The notes under the pieces are model-generated. The model ran no database searches and was not told where the DNA came from. It saw nothing but the letters and a program-made list of their open reading frames with translations. The position numbers and the translations under genes were made by a program. From Arsenicicoccus sp. oral taxon 190 (GTDB taxonomy: Bacteria; Actinomycetota; Actinomycetes; Actinomycetales; Dermatophilaceae), in the NCBI RefSeq assembly GCF_001189535.1, contig NZ_CP012070.1:2542001-2606000 (forward strand): DNA of 64,000 nt, in the 5' to 3' direction. This document shows, in pieces, positions 1 through 7,473 of the stretch. The stretch's first letter is position 1. Each line of letters begins with the position of its first letter.

Positions 1-543
1 CTGCTGCGGCTCGGGGTGAGTCCGGACGCCGTCACGATCGTCGGCACGCTGGGGGTCGCCGCGAGCGCGTTGTGGTTCTTCCCGCGCGGGGAGTTCCTGT
101 GGGGGACCCTGGCCATCGTGGTGTTCGTCTTCAGCGACACGATCGACGGGGTCATGGCGCGGCACAGCGGTCGGACCTCCAGCTTCGGCGCCTTCCTGGA
201 CTCCAGCCTCGACCGCATCGGCGACGCCGCGATCTTCGGGGGCCTGCTGCTCCACTACGCCTGGCGCGGTGACCGGGTGATGACCTGCGTGGCGCTCGCG
301 GTCCTGGTGCTCGGCCTGCTCGTCTCCTACGTCCGAGCCCGCGCCGAGGGGCTCGGGATGACCGCCAACGTCGGGATCGCCGAGCGCGCCGACCGGCTCG
401 TGCTCATCCTCGTGGCGACCTTCGTCGCCGGCCTCGGGCTCGGGGACGTCGTCGTGGCCGTCGCGCTGTGGGTGCTCGCGCTGGCGTCGGCCGTCACCGT
501 CCTGCAGCGCATCCTGGCGGTCCGCCGTCAGGCCCTCGGCTGA
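1..543 (+). CDS. pgsA: CDP-alcohol phosphatidyltransferase, phosphatidylinositol-phosphate synthase type (5' end outside window)
   Basis: This membrane enzyme joins a CDP-activated lipid to an alcohol; in this gene context the alcohol is most likely inositol phosphate, giving the anchor lipid for PIM synthesis. The reading frame is open to the window edge, so the true start lies upstream and about 180 C-terminal residues are seen. The family signature D-x2-DG-x2-AR-x8-G-x3-D-x3-D is intact: DTIDGVMAR begins at base 136 and is followed by GAFLDSSLD. Several hydrophobic segments follow. The stop codon is 3 bases before patA, and the order pgsA-patA-pimA is the usual actinobacterial PIM operon. 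The substrate is inferred from the neighbours. Confidence 0.9.
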   Translation: MLRLGVSPDAVTIVGTLGVAASALWFFPRGEFLWGTLAIVVFVFSDTIDGVMARHSGRTSSFGAFLDSSLDRIGDAAIFGGLLLHYAWRGDRVMTCVALAVLVLGLLVSYVRARAEGLGMTANVGIAERADRLVLILVATFVAGLGLGDVVVAVALWVLALASAVTVLQRILAVRRQALG

Positions 544-546
544 GCC

Positions 547-1470
547 ATGCGCGAGCGCGTCACCGACTGGCTCACGCTGCGGGTCTTCCTCGTCGCGTGG
601 CGGTGCGTCCGGCTGCTGCCGGCGTCCGTCGCCTACGGGCTGTTCGACCGCGCAGCGGTCGCGGCATACGGGCGGGGCGGTCGCTCGGTGCAGCGGCTGC
701 GGGCCAACTATGCCCGGGTGCGCCCGGAGCTGGGGGAGGCCGAGCTGGAGCACCTGGTGCGGGAGGGGATGCGCTCCTACCTGCGCTACTGGTGCGACGC
801 GTTCCGGTTGCCGGACATGACCCAGGAGGTCCTCGAGACGAGCGTGCGGGTCGTCGGGGACGGGCCGGCGCGGGAGTCCCTCGGCGGGGGGCGCGGGGCC
901 GTCGCCTTCCTTGGCCACATGGGCAACTGGGACCTCGCCGGGGCCTGGTCCACCCACCACCTGGCCCCCGTGACCACCGTCGCCGAGCGGCTGCGGCCGG
1001 AGGGGCTCTACGACGCCTTCGTGGGCTTCCGGGAGCGGCTCGGCATGACCGTCCTGCCGCTGACCGGCGCGGACCCCGCCTTCCCGCAGCTCGTGCGGGC
1101 GGTGCGTCGCGGCGGGCTGGTCCCGCTGCTCGCGGACCGCGACCTGACCGACCAGGGCGTGACCGTCACCTTCTGCGACCGCCCGGCCCGTATGGCGCCC
1201 GGCCCCGCCGCCCTCGCCGCCGCCACCGGGGCGCCGCTGCTGCCGGTGTCGGTGCACTACGAGCCGCACCACGGCCCGGGCGGCACCGGCAGCGGCCACG
1301 ACATCGTCATCACCTTTCACCCCGCCGTGCCGGTGCCGACCTCGGGGCGAGCCAGGGAGCGCGCGGTCGCCATGACGCAGGGCTGCGCCATCGTGCTGGA
1401 GGCGGCGGTGCGCGAGCACACCCAGGACTGGCACATGATGCAGCGGGTCTTCGCGGAGGACCTGTCGTGA
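547..1470 (+). CDS. patA: Phosphatidylinositol mannoside acyltransferase (HtrB/LpxL-like)
   Basis: This is a 307-residue membrane-associated acyltransferase of the lysophospholipid/lauroyl acyltransferase superfamily. In actinobacteria the gene between pgsA and pimA acylates the mannose of PIM on the cytoplasmic face. The HX4D catalytic box is visible as HMGNWD (His at residue 124, Asp at 129), followed by the R-x-G/LLADRD region near residues 188-200. The ATG is 3 bases after the pgsA stop. Its own TGA overlaps a GTG that opens a chain of two mini-ORFs leading into pimA. The gene symbol is assigned by context and motif. Confidence 0.88.
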   Translation: MRERVTDWLTLRVFLVAWRCVRLLPASVAYGLFDRAAVAAYGRGGRSVQRLRANYARVRPELGEAELEHLVREGMRSYLRYWCDAFRLPDMTQEVLETSVRVVGDGPARESLGGGRGAVAFLGHMGNWDLAGAWSTHHLAPVTTVAERLRPEGLYDAFVGFRERLGMTVLPLTGADPAFPQLVRAVRRGGLVPLLADRDLTDQGVTVTFCDRPARMAPGPAALAAATGAPLLPVSVHYEPHHGPGGTGSGHDIVITFHPAVPVPTSGRARERAVAMTQGCAIVLEAAVREHTQDWHMMQRVFAEDLS

Positions 1471-1526
1471 GCCGGCGGGAGCTCTCATGAGCCCGCAGGA
1501 GCTGTCGTGAGCCCGCGGGAGAAGGC
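1467..1526 (+). repeat. Three 20-bp tandem units forming a start/stop relay between patA and pimA
   Basis: Units lie at 1467-1486, 1487-1506 and 1507-1526; the first two differ at four positions and the third diverges only near its end. Each begins with GTGAGCC or ATGAGCC. Because 20 is not a multiple of 3, each start is in a new frame. GTG 1467 overlaps the patA TGA and reads MSRRELS then TGA. That TGA overlaps ATG 1487, which reads MSPQELS then TGA, and this stop overlaps the pimA GTG at 1507. A GGAG sits about 5 bases before each next start, so a ribosome could pass from patA to pimA through two 7-codon ORFs. Seen directly; function is inferred. Confidence 0.85.
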
Positions 1527-2757
1527 CCGCGCCGGCACGCCGCTGCGCATCGGCCTGGTGTGCCCGTACTCCTTCGACGTGGCCGGCGGGGTGCAGTTCC
1601 ACGTCCGCGACCTCGCGGAGTGGCTGATCCGGCAGGGGCACGAGGTGTCGGTGCTCGCGCCCGCCGACGAGGACACCCGGCTGCCGGACTACGTCGTCCC
1701 GGCCGGGCGCGCGCTGCCGGTCCGCTACAACGGGTCGGTGGCGCGGCTCAACTTCGGCCCGGTCACCGCGGCCCGGGTGGCCCGCTGGCTGGACGACGGC
1801 GGCTTCGACGTCGTGCACATCCACGAGCCCGTCACCCCGTCCATCGGCACGCTCGCGCTCTGGCAGGCCGAGTGCCCCATCGTGGCGACCTTCCACTCCT
1901 CGCAGGTGCGCTCCCGGGTGATGCAGACCGTCTACCCCGCCTACCGGCCCTCGCTGGAGAAGATCCTGGGGCGGATCGCCGTGTCCGAGGACGCTCGACG
2001 CACCGTCACCACCCACTACGGCGGCGACGCCGTGGTGATCCCCAACGGCGTCTACGTCGACCGGTTCGCCTCCGCCCCGGTGCAGCCGCAGTGGCGGGGG
2101 ACGCCCGACCGGCCCACCGTGGCCTTCCTCGGGCGGCTCGGCGAGCCCCGCAAGGGGCTGCCGCTGCTGCTCGACGCGCTCCCGGCGATCACCCGTGAGG
2201 TGCCGGGCGTGCGGCTGCTGGTGGCCGGCCCGGGGGACCAGGACGCGGTGCGCGCCCGGGTCCCCGCGGGCTGCTCCGTCGACCTGCTCGGCGCCGTCTC
2301 CGACGCGGACAAGGCCTCGCTCTTCCGCTCCGCCGACCTCTACGTCGCGCCCAACACCGGCGGGGAGAGCTTCGGCATCATCCTGGTCGAGGCCATGGGC
2401 GCGGGCGCGCCGGTGCTCGCCTCGGACCTGCCCGCCTTCCGGCGGGTGCTCGACGGGGGGCGCGGCGGGGCGACCTTCGCCAACGAGTCCGCGACCGAGC
2501 TCGCCGCCGCGGCCGTCGCGCTGCTGCGGGACCCGGCCCGCCGCGCCGACCTGTCCCAGGCCGGTGCGCAGCGCGCCCGGGACTTCGACTGGTCGGTCGT
2601 GGCGGAGCAGGTGCTGGCGGTCTACGAGACGGTGCTCCTCGGGGCGCCCGAGGTCCCGGCGGGACGCGTCGTCCGGGGCCTGCAGTCCCTGGGCCGAGGA
2701 CTCGGCCACGGCCTGGGGCTGGGCGCAGCCGGCCGCGGCGAGGGTGAGCGGTCGTGA
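1507..2757 (+). CDS. pimA: Phosphatidylinositol alpha-mannosyltransferase (GT4)
   Basis: This 416-residue GT-B glycosyltransferase transfers the first mannose from GDP-mannose to phosphatidylinositol at the inner membrane face. The N-terminus RIGLVCPYSFDVAGGVQFHV (from residue 17) is the family hallmark. The nucleotide-sugar site is seen as GRLGEPRKG near residue 202 and as GGESFGIILVEAMGAG near residue 285, with the GT4 E-x7-E pattern. The C-terminal 30 residues are Gly-rich and look unstructured. GTG 1507 was chosen because it overlaps the preceding mini-ORF stop and the conserved N-terminus begins soon after. The stop overlaps the next gene's GTG. Confidence 0.92.
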   Translation: MSPREKARAGTPLRIGLVCPYSFDVAGGVQFHVRDLAEWLIRQGHEVSVLAPADEDTRLPDYVVPAGRALPVRYNGSVARLNFGPVTAARVARWLDDGGFDVVHIHEPVTPSIGTLALWQAECPIVATFHSSQVRSRVMQTVYPAYRPSLEKILGRIAVSEDARRTVTTHYGGDAVVIPNGVYVDRFASAPVQPQWRGTPDRPTVAFLGRLGEPRKGLPLLLDALPAITREVPGVRLLVAGPGDQDAVRARVPAGCSVDLLGAVSDADKASLFRSADLYVAPNTGGESFGIILVEAMGAGAPVLASDLPAFRRVLDGGRGGATFANESATELAAAAVALLRDPARRADLSQAGAQRARDFDWSVVAEQVLAVYETVLLGAPEVPAGRVVRGLQSLGRGLGHGLGLGAAGRGEGERS

Positions 2758-3371
2758 CGGCGGGGACGGCATACGGGCTGGTGGGGGCGCTCGCGAGCGC
2801 GCTGGGGCGGGTGCTGCACGTCCCGGACATCTCCCTGTCCTACACCCTGCCCGGGCTGGTGCTGCTGCTGCTCGCGTGGCGGCTGACCTACCAGGCCGCG
2901 CGGCTGGACCGGCTGCACGCGCGGGTCGAGGGGGCGCTCGTGGCGGTCGACGCCCAGCTGGTCCGGCGCGCGGAGGCCGCGCAGGAGCTGAGCGCGAGCG
3001 GGCTCCTGGACCCGGCCACCTCGCTCTTCCTGGCGTCGGCCGCCGCGGACGCGCTGGACGCCGAGGACGAGCACGCCGTCGGCCGCACCGAGGTGGAGAC
3101 CGACCTGACCCAGGCGCTGGACCTGGCCCTGCCGCCGGAGACCGTCGACGCGCTGCGCCGGGACGGGGAGCGGGGCGGCCGGGTGCTGCTGCAACGGCTG
3201 CGGTCGGCGTGCACGCGGGTGCAGCTGGCCCGCAGGTTCCACAACGACGCCGTGGTCGACGTGCAGCGGGTGCGCCGCAAGCGCCTGGTGCGGGTCTTCC
3301 ACCTGGCCGGACGGGCGGCGCTGCCTCAGACGATCGAGTTCGACGACCGGCTGCCGTCGGCCCTGGAGTGA
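2754..3371 (+). CDS. LemA-like membrane-anchored protein of unknown function
   Basis: 205 residues with one membrane segment near residues 26-42 (LPGLVLLLLAWRLTYQAARL) and a long helical remainder. The end carries ARRFHNDAVVDVQRVR, which resembles the RRFYNDAV box of the LemA family. It overlaps pimA by 4 bases (GTGA), so it is probably co-translated with the PIM genes. The helical part is rich in Arg, Ala and Leu and has no recognisable catalytic motif. A role in envelope lipid metabolism is only suggested by position; the LemA relation rests on one motif. Confidence 0.7.
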   Translation: MTAGTAYGLVGALASALGRVLHVPDISLSYTLPGLVLLLLAWRLTYQAARLDRLHARVEGALVAVDAQLVRRAEAAQELSASGLLDPATSLFLASAAADALDAEDEHAVGRTEVETDLTQALDLALPPETVDALRRDGERGGRVLLQRLRSACTRVQLARRFHNDAVVDVQRVRRKRLVRVFHLAGRAALPQTIEFDDRLPSALE

Positions 3372-3476
3372 CGCCCAAGGGGCAGGAACCCGGCAGGGCC
3401 GATGTGGGGGCAGCCGCCGGCTGGGCCTAGCATGAGCGCGTTCCCCACCCCGCCGACGACAGGCAGCCCCGCACCG

Positions 3477-4391
3477 ATGAGCAGCAGCGACCCCATCACC
3501 TCGTCCACCCCCGCCACCGGCACCTCGCGCGTCAAGCGCGGCATGGCCGAGATGCTCAAGGGCGGCGTGATCATGGACGTCGTCACCCCCGAGCAGGCGA
3601 AGATCGCCGAGGACGCCGGCGCCGTCGCCGTCATGGCCCTCGAGCGCGTCCCCGCGGACATCCGCGCCCAGGGTGGCGTGTCGCGCATGAGCGACCCCGA
3701 CATGATCGACGGCATCATCGCCGCCGTCTCCATCCCCGTCATGGCCAAGGCCCGCATCGGCCACTTCGTCGAGGCGCAGGTCCTGCAGTCCCTCGGCGTG
3801 GACTACATCGACGAGTCCGAGGTGCTGACGCCGGCGGACTACAGCAACCACATCGACAAGTGGGCCTTCACCGTCCCCTTTGTGTGCGGTGCCACCAACC
3901 TCGGCGAGGCGCTGCGCCGCATCACCGAGGGCGCGGCGATGATCCGCTCCAAGGGCGAGGCCGGCACCGGCGACGTCTCCAACGCCACCACGCACATGCG
4001 CAAGATCCGCGGCGAGATCCGCCGGCTGCAGTCGATGGCCCCCGACGAGCTCTACGTCGCCGCCAAGGAACTCCAGGCGCCGTACGACCTCGTCAAGGAG
4101 GTCGCCGAGACGGGCAAGCTGCCGGTGGTGCTCTTCACCGCGGGTGGCATCGCCACGCCCGCCGACGCCGCCATGATGATGCAGCTCGGCGCCGAGGGCG
4201 TCTTCGTCGGGTCCGGCATCTTCAAGTCCGGCAACCCGGCCCAGCGCGCCGAGGCCATCGTCAAGGCGACGACCTTCCACGACGACCCCGACACCATCGC
4301 CAAGGTCTCCCGCGGCCTGGGTGAGGCCATGGTCGGCATCAATGTCGACGAGATCCCGCAGCCGCACCGGCTGGCCGAGCGCGGCTGGTAA
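3477..4391 (+). CDS. pdxS: Pyridoxal 5'-phosphate synthase lyase subunit
   Basis: PdxS makes PLP from ribose 5-phosphate, glyceraldehyde 3-phosphate and ammonia supplied by PdxT. The 304-residue protein has the TIM-barrel family sequences RVKRGMAEMLKGGVIMDV, MALERVPADIR and AKARIGHFVEAQ (Lys at residue 91 is the likely Schiff-base residue), plus GAEGVFVGSGIFKS near the C-terminus. ATG 3477 gives the usual length; ATG 3432 is possible but lies inside a TAGCAT box (3428-3433) that looks like a -10 element. No strong Shine-Dalgarno precedes 3477. Its partner pdxT lies 2.4 kb downstream, separated by a permease and small accessory genes. Confidence 0.96.
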   Translation: MSSSDPITSSTPATGTSRVKRGMAEMLKGGVIMDVVTPEQAKIAEDAGAVAVMALERVPADIRAQGGVSRMSDPDMIDGIIAAVSIPVMAKARIGHFVEAQVLQSLGVDYIDESEVLTPADYSNHIDKWAFTVPFVCGATNLGEALRRITEGAAMIRSKGEAGTGDVSNATTHMRKIRGEIRRLQSMAPDELYVAAKELQAPYDLVKEVAETGKLPVVLFTAGGIATPADAAMMMQLGAEGVFVGSGIFKSGNPAQRAEAIVKATTFHDDPDTIAKVSRGLGEAMVGINVDEIPQPHRLAERGW

Positions 4392-4431
4392 GCCGCCTCG
4401 TAGCTCCCCCTCCCCCCTCCCCGCTCCCCGC

Positions 4432-4478
4432 GATCGTGGACGGTTCGTGGCGCCCTGCGGCACGAACCGTCCACGATC
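4432..4478. terminator. Perfect 18-bp inverted repeat with 11-base loop after pdxS
   Basis: Arms 4432-4449 and 4461-4478 are perfectly complementary (GATCGTGGACGGTTCGTG and its reverse complement). No T-run follows, as is common for terminators in GC-rich actinobacteria. It lies between pdxS and the permease and could end pdxS transcription. The near-AT-balanced sequence is unlike the surroundings, so it may instead be a dispersed intergenic repeat. Confidence 0.6.
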
Positions 4479-4567
4479 TGTGAGGGGAACCCGACCCCGC
4501 CGGCCGGGCCGACGACCCCGCCCGCTAGCGTGCCGAGGGCACCCCACGACCAAGGAGCCTTCCGACG

Positions 4568-6031
4568 ATGACGTCATCCGAGCAGAGCCAGACGCAGGTC
4601 GCGACCGAGCCGGAGCCGGGTGGCTTCAGCCTCAGCGACAGCGGCGACGAGGGATACCACCAGAGCCTGACCAACCGGCAGGTCCAGATGATCGCCATCG
4701 GCGGCGCCATCGGGGTGGGCCTCTTCATGGGCGCCGGCGGCCGGCTCGCCAAGGCGGGCCCCTCCCTGGTCCTCGCGTATGCCGGGTGCGGGGTCATCGC
4801 CTACCTGCTGATGCGGGCCCTCGGGGAGCTCGTGATGCACCGCACGTCGAGCGGGTCCTTCGTGTCCTACTCCCGCGAGTTCTTCGGCAACAAGTGGGCG
4901 TTCGTGGCCGGCTGGATGTACATGGTCAACTGGATGACCTCCGGGATCGCCGAGATCACCGCCATCGCGCAGTACGTCAACAAGTGGCTGCCCGACCTGC
5001 CGCAGTGGATCCCCGCCCTGGTCGCGCTGGCCGTGGTGCTGTCGATCAACCTCATCAGCGTCAAGGCGTTCGGCGAGTTCGAGTTCTGGGCGTCGATGGT
5101 CAAGGTGGTCGCGCTGATCACCTTCATCGTCGTCGGGATCGGCCTGGTCGCGACCCGCACCGGCATCGCCGGCCACGAGGCCGGCCTCGGCAACCTGGTC
5201 CACGGACCCGGCGGCTTCTTCCCGGCCGGGGTGCTGCCGCTGGTCATGGTCATGCAGGGCGTGATCTTCGCCTACGCCACCATCGAGCTCGTCGGCACCG
5301 CCTCCGGCGAGACCGAGAACGCCCGCGAGGTCATCCCCAAGGCGATCCGCGCCGTCATCTTCCGGATCGCGTTCTTCTACGTCGGCTCCGTGCTGCTGCT
5401 CGGCTGCCTGCTGCCCTACACGATGTACCACGCCGGGGAGAGCCCCTTCGTGACGGTGTTCTCCAACCTCGGCCAGCCGTGGATCGGCGACGCCATGAAC
5501 GTCGTCGTGCTCACCGCCGCCCTGTCCTCGTGCAACTCCGGGCTGTACTCCACCGGTCGCGTGCTGCGCTCCCTCGCCGCGGAGGGGGAGGCGCCCGCCT
5601 TCACCGGGCGCATGAACAAGCACCACGTGCCGTATGGCGGCATCCTGCTCACCGCCTCCGTCTACGGCCTCGGGGTGTTCCTCAACTACGTCGTCCCGGC
5701 GCGGGCCTTCGAGCTCGCCCTCAACATGGCGGCGATCGGGGTCATGTGGACCTGGGGGACGATCTTCGCCTGCCAGATCGCGCTGCGCCGCCGCATCGAC
5801 CGCGGCGAGCTGCCCGCGACCACCTTCCCGATGCCCGGGGCGCCGGTCACCTCGTGGCTCGGCCTGGCCGCGCTGTGCTTCATCCTCGTCACCATGGCCT
5901 TCGACCCCGACGGGCAGCTCATCCTCGCGTGCACGCCGGTCGTGGTGGCCGCGCTCGTGGCCGGCTGGTTCGCGGTGCGCAGGAAGGCGCTGCGCTCGCA
6001 CGCGCTGCACGCCGAACGCACCGGTCGCTGA
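4568..6031 (+). CDS. Amino-acid permease of the APC family (L-asparagine/AnsP-like)
   Basis: 487 residues with about twelve hydrophobic segments. The first, from residue 44, begins IAIGGAIGVGLFMGAGGRL, the G-rich TM1 signature of the amino acid/polyamine/organocation family. TM6 contains FAYATIELVGTASGE, the substrate-gate region of AnsP/CycA-type proton symporters. The N-terminal 35 residues are polar and cytoplasmic. AAGGAG at 4552-4557 lies 10 bases before the ATG. The gene stands alone between a hairpin and a small accessory region. Substrate choice (asparagine or another neutral amino acid) cannot be read from the sequence with certainty. Confidence 0.88.
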   Translation: MTSSEQSQTQVATEPEPGGFSLSDSGDEGYHQSLTNRQVQMIAIGGAIGVGLFMGAGGRLAKAGPSLVLAYAGCGVIAYLLMRALGELVMHRTSSGSFVSYSREFFGNKWAFVAGWMYMVNWMTSGIAEITAIAQYVNKWLPDLPQWIPALVALAVVLSINLISVKAFGEFEFWASMVKVVALITFIVVGIGLVATRTGIAGHEAGLGNLVHGPGGFFPAGVLPLVMVMQGVIFAYATIELVGTASGETENAREVIPKAIRAVIFRIAFFYVGSVLLLGCLLPYTMYHAGESPFVTVFSNLGQPWIGDAMNVVVLTAALSSCNSGLYSTGRVLRSLAAEGEAPAFTGRMNKHHVPYGGILLTASVYGLGVFLNYVVPARAFELALNMAAIGVMWTWGTIFACQIALRRRIDRGELPATTFPMPGAPVTSWLGLAALCFILVTMAFDPDGQLILACTPVVVAALVAGWFAVRRKALRSHALHAERTGR

Positions 6032-6048
6032 GGCGTCGGGCGCGCGGC

Positions 6049-6099
6049 GCGTCCGGTCACGCGCCGGCGTCCGGTCACGCGCCTGCGTCCGGCAGCGCC
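6049..6099. repeat. 18-bp tandem repeat, 2.8 copies
   Basis: Units 6049-6066 and 6067-6084 read GCGTCCGGTCACGCGCC plus one base, followed by a diverging third unit from 6085. A short GC hairpin (CCCCGCG 6098-6104, CGCGGGG 6114-6120) follows and could terminate the permease transcript. No gene is seen in 6032-6219. Confidence 0.6.
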
Positions 6100-6219
6100 C
6101 CGCGCAGCAGGGCCGCGGGGTCGCGCATCGAGGTCGTGTTCCCCCACCCGTAGTGGCGGCTGGGCCCAGAATGGGCGGGTAGCAGGTGCCGCGACGAGTC
6201 TCACCGGAGGTCATAGGTC

Positions 6220-6426
6220 ATGTCGGTTGATCAAGAGGCGTTTCGCCAACACATACTGAGGGCGGTAGACACCGCCTACGAGCAGCGTTCGCGCATCTTC
6301 ACTGTCCTCAGTGAAACCTCGTCCTTGGCAGACCTCGAGTCTGTGCTGAGGAATGACTTGGGCCTGGACGACGTCCAGGCCCAAGTCGTCATCGACCTGC
6401 AGCTGCGGTCGTTCGCGCGCTCCTGA
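6220..6426 (+). CDS. Small free-standing GyrA-like protein (68 residues)
   Basis: The whole protein resembles the coiled-coil stretch of DNA gyrase/topoisomerase IV subunit A just before the C-terminal domain. The end, GLDDVQAQVVIDLQLRSF, matches the gyrase pattern (L-x-E/D-x-QAQ-x-I-L-D-M-x-L-R-x-L). There is no active-site tyrosine, no ATPase and no beta-propeller. CGGAGG at 6205-6210 sits 9 bases before the ATG, a strong ribosome-binding site. Base composition is clearly lower in GC than the flanking core genes, suggesting transfer. A perfect 15-bp hairpin lies within the gene. Function is unknown; interference with or adaptation to gyrase is a speculation. Confidence 0.6.
   Translation: MSVDQEAFRQHILRAVDTAYEQRSRIFTVLSETSSLADLESVLRNDLGLDDVQAQVVIDLQLRSFARS
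6355..6387. repeat. Perfect 15-bp inverted repeat with 3-base loop inside the GyrA-like gene
   Basis: GACTTGGGCCTGGAC (6355-6369), loop GAC, then its exact reverse complement at 6373-6387. It encodes the conserved DLGLDDVQAQV stretch. As RNA it would be a very stable hairpin 40 bases before the stop. Confidence 0.85.
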
Positions 6427-6519
6427 CCCCGTTACCGGCTCTGGGAGGGAGTGCTCGACGCGGGGGGTGCCGGTATGTCCTGCAGGCTGCGGCAACGAGA
6501 GCGACCGTGACGAGGAGTA

Positions 6520-6720
6520 CTAGGTGTGGACGGTGCCCCCGACCGACTTGGAGAGAACAAGGCCGGACGAGTTGTAGAAGGTGACGTCTCCGGAGGTCCT
6601 GGTCTGCACGTAGGCCCAGACCACATATCCCGACGAGCAGGTCTGTGACCCGGGCATGCTGGTGACGTTTGCCGCCGCAGCCGAGACGCCGCTTCCCACC
6701 ACTAGGGCTGCGGATGCCAC
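6520..6720 (-). pseudogene. Remnant of a small secreted protein
   Basis: Reading from GTG 6720 the frame shows an Ala/Val-rich segment ending in SAAAAN, like the end of a signal peptide. It is followed by a Cys- and Ser-rich mature part (SQTCSSGYVVWAYVQTRTSG) and stops at TAG 6520. The style matches short exported actinobacterial proteins of about 90-100 residues with a V-x-F/H-x-Y strand pattern, of which the second half is missing here. No ribosome-binding site precedes the GTG; the frame stays open upstream to an ATG at 6840, overlapping the pdxT start. It shares the lower GC of 6.2-6.7 kb. It may be a truncated gene or a short real one. Confidence 0.3.
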
Positions 6721-6807
6721 CGCAGCCGGGTCGAGAAGCAGAGTGGGGCGCAGGTCGAGGTGGCGGGTGGGGGAGACGGGCGGTTCGGCGGCATACGGCC
6801 TGAGCAC

Positions 6808-6813
6808 TAGGGT
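6808..6813 (+). promoter_or_regulatory. -10 box (TAGGGT) of pdxT, leaderless
   Basis: TAGGGT ends 7 bases before the pdxT GTG at 6821, so transcription would begin at or next to the start codon. No Shine-Dalgarno is present. Confidence 0.55.
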
Positions 6814-6820
6814 GTCGCGG

Positions 6821-7432
6821 GTGACCAGGCCCACCCGCATCGGAGTCCTCGCCGTCCAGGGCGACGTGCGCGAGCACGCGCACGCCCTCGAGTGCCTACG
6901 GGTGCAGGCGATCCCGGTGCGCCGACCCGAGGAGCTCGCCGAGCTCGACGGGCTGGTCATCCCTGGTGGCGAGTCCACGGTGATGGACAAGCTGGTGCGC
7001 GCCTTCGACCTGCAGCAGCCGCTGCGGGACCGGATCGCCGCGGGCATGCCGGTCTACGGCTCGTGCGCGGGCATGATCATGCTCGCCGACCAGGTGGTCG
7101 ACGCGACGCGCGACCAGCAGACCCTCGGCGGGATGGACATGCTGGTGCGTCGCAACGCGTTCGGGCGGCAGGTGGACTCCTTCGAGGCGGACCTGCAGGT
7201 CGAGGGCATGCGCGAGTCGGGGACGCCGTTCAGGGCGATCTTCATCCGGGCGCCCTGGGTGGAGCAGGTGGGCGAGCAGGTCGAGGTGCTGGCGACGGTG
7301 CCGCAGGGCCCGGCCGCCGGCAAGGTCGTGATGGCTCGACAGGGAGCGCTGCTGGTCACGAGCTTCCACCCGGAGATGACCGGGGACCTGCGGGTGCACG
7401 AGTTCTTCGTCGACATGGTGCGCCACGCGTAG
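6821..7432 (+). CDS. pdxT: Pyridoxal 5'-phosphate synthase glutaminase subunit
   Basis: PdxT hydrolyses glutamine and channels ammonia to PdxS. The 203-residue class I amidotransferase shows IGVLAVQGDVREH at the N-terminus, the oxyanion segment IPGGEST, the nucleophile in YGSCAGM (Cys82), and the His/Glu pair in SFHPEMTGD near the end. GTG 6821 is chosen because the family N-terminus begins five residues later and a TAGGGT box ends 7 bases upstream. The first bases overlap an open antisense frame that is not thought to be translated. yebC follows after 41 bases. Confidence 0.95.
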   Translation: MTRPTRIGVLAVQGDVREHAHALECLRVQAIPVRRPEELAELDGLVIPGGESTVMDKLVRAFDLQQPLRDRIAAGMPVYGSCAGMIMLADQVVDATRDQQTLGGMDMLVRRNAFGRQVDSFEADLQVEGMRESGTPFRAIFIRAPWVEQVGEQVEVLATVPQGPAAGKVVMARQGALLVTSFHPEMTGDLRVHEFFVDMVRHA

Positions 7433-7473
7433 ACTGGCTCAGTTGCCAGGCAGGACATCACGAGGAGAGATGC

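Noticed and set aside
3372..3476. Riboswitch or leader element before pdxS
   Set aside because: Only a possible -10 box and short low-complexity Pro/Thr-like codons are seen; no conserved aptamer could be recognised.
3432..3476. ATG 3432 as the pdxS start
   Set aside because: It lies within a TAGCAT box, adds a Pro/Thr-rich stretch not seen in the family and has no Shine-Dalgarno; ATG 3477 gives the normal length, although this remains a judgement.
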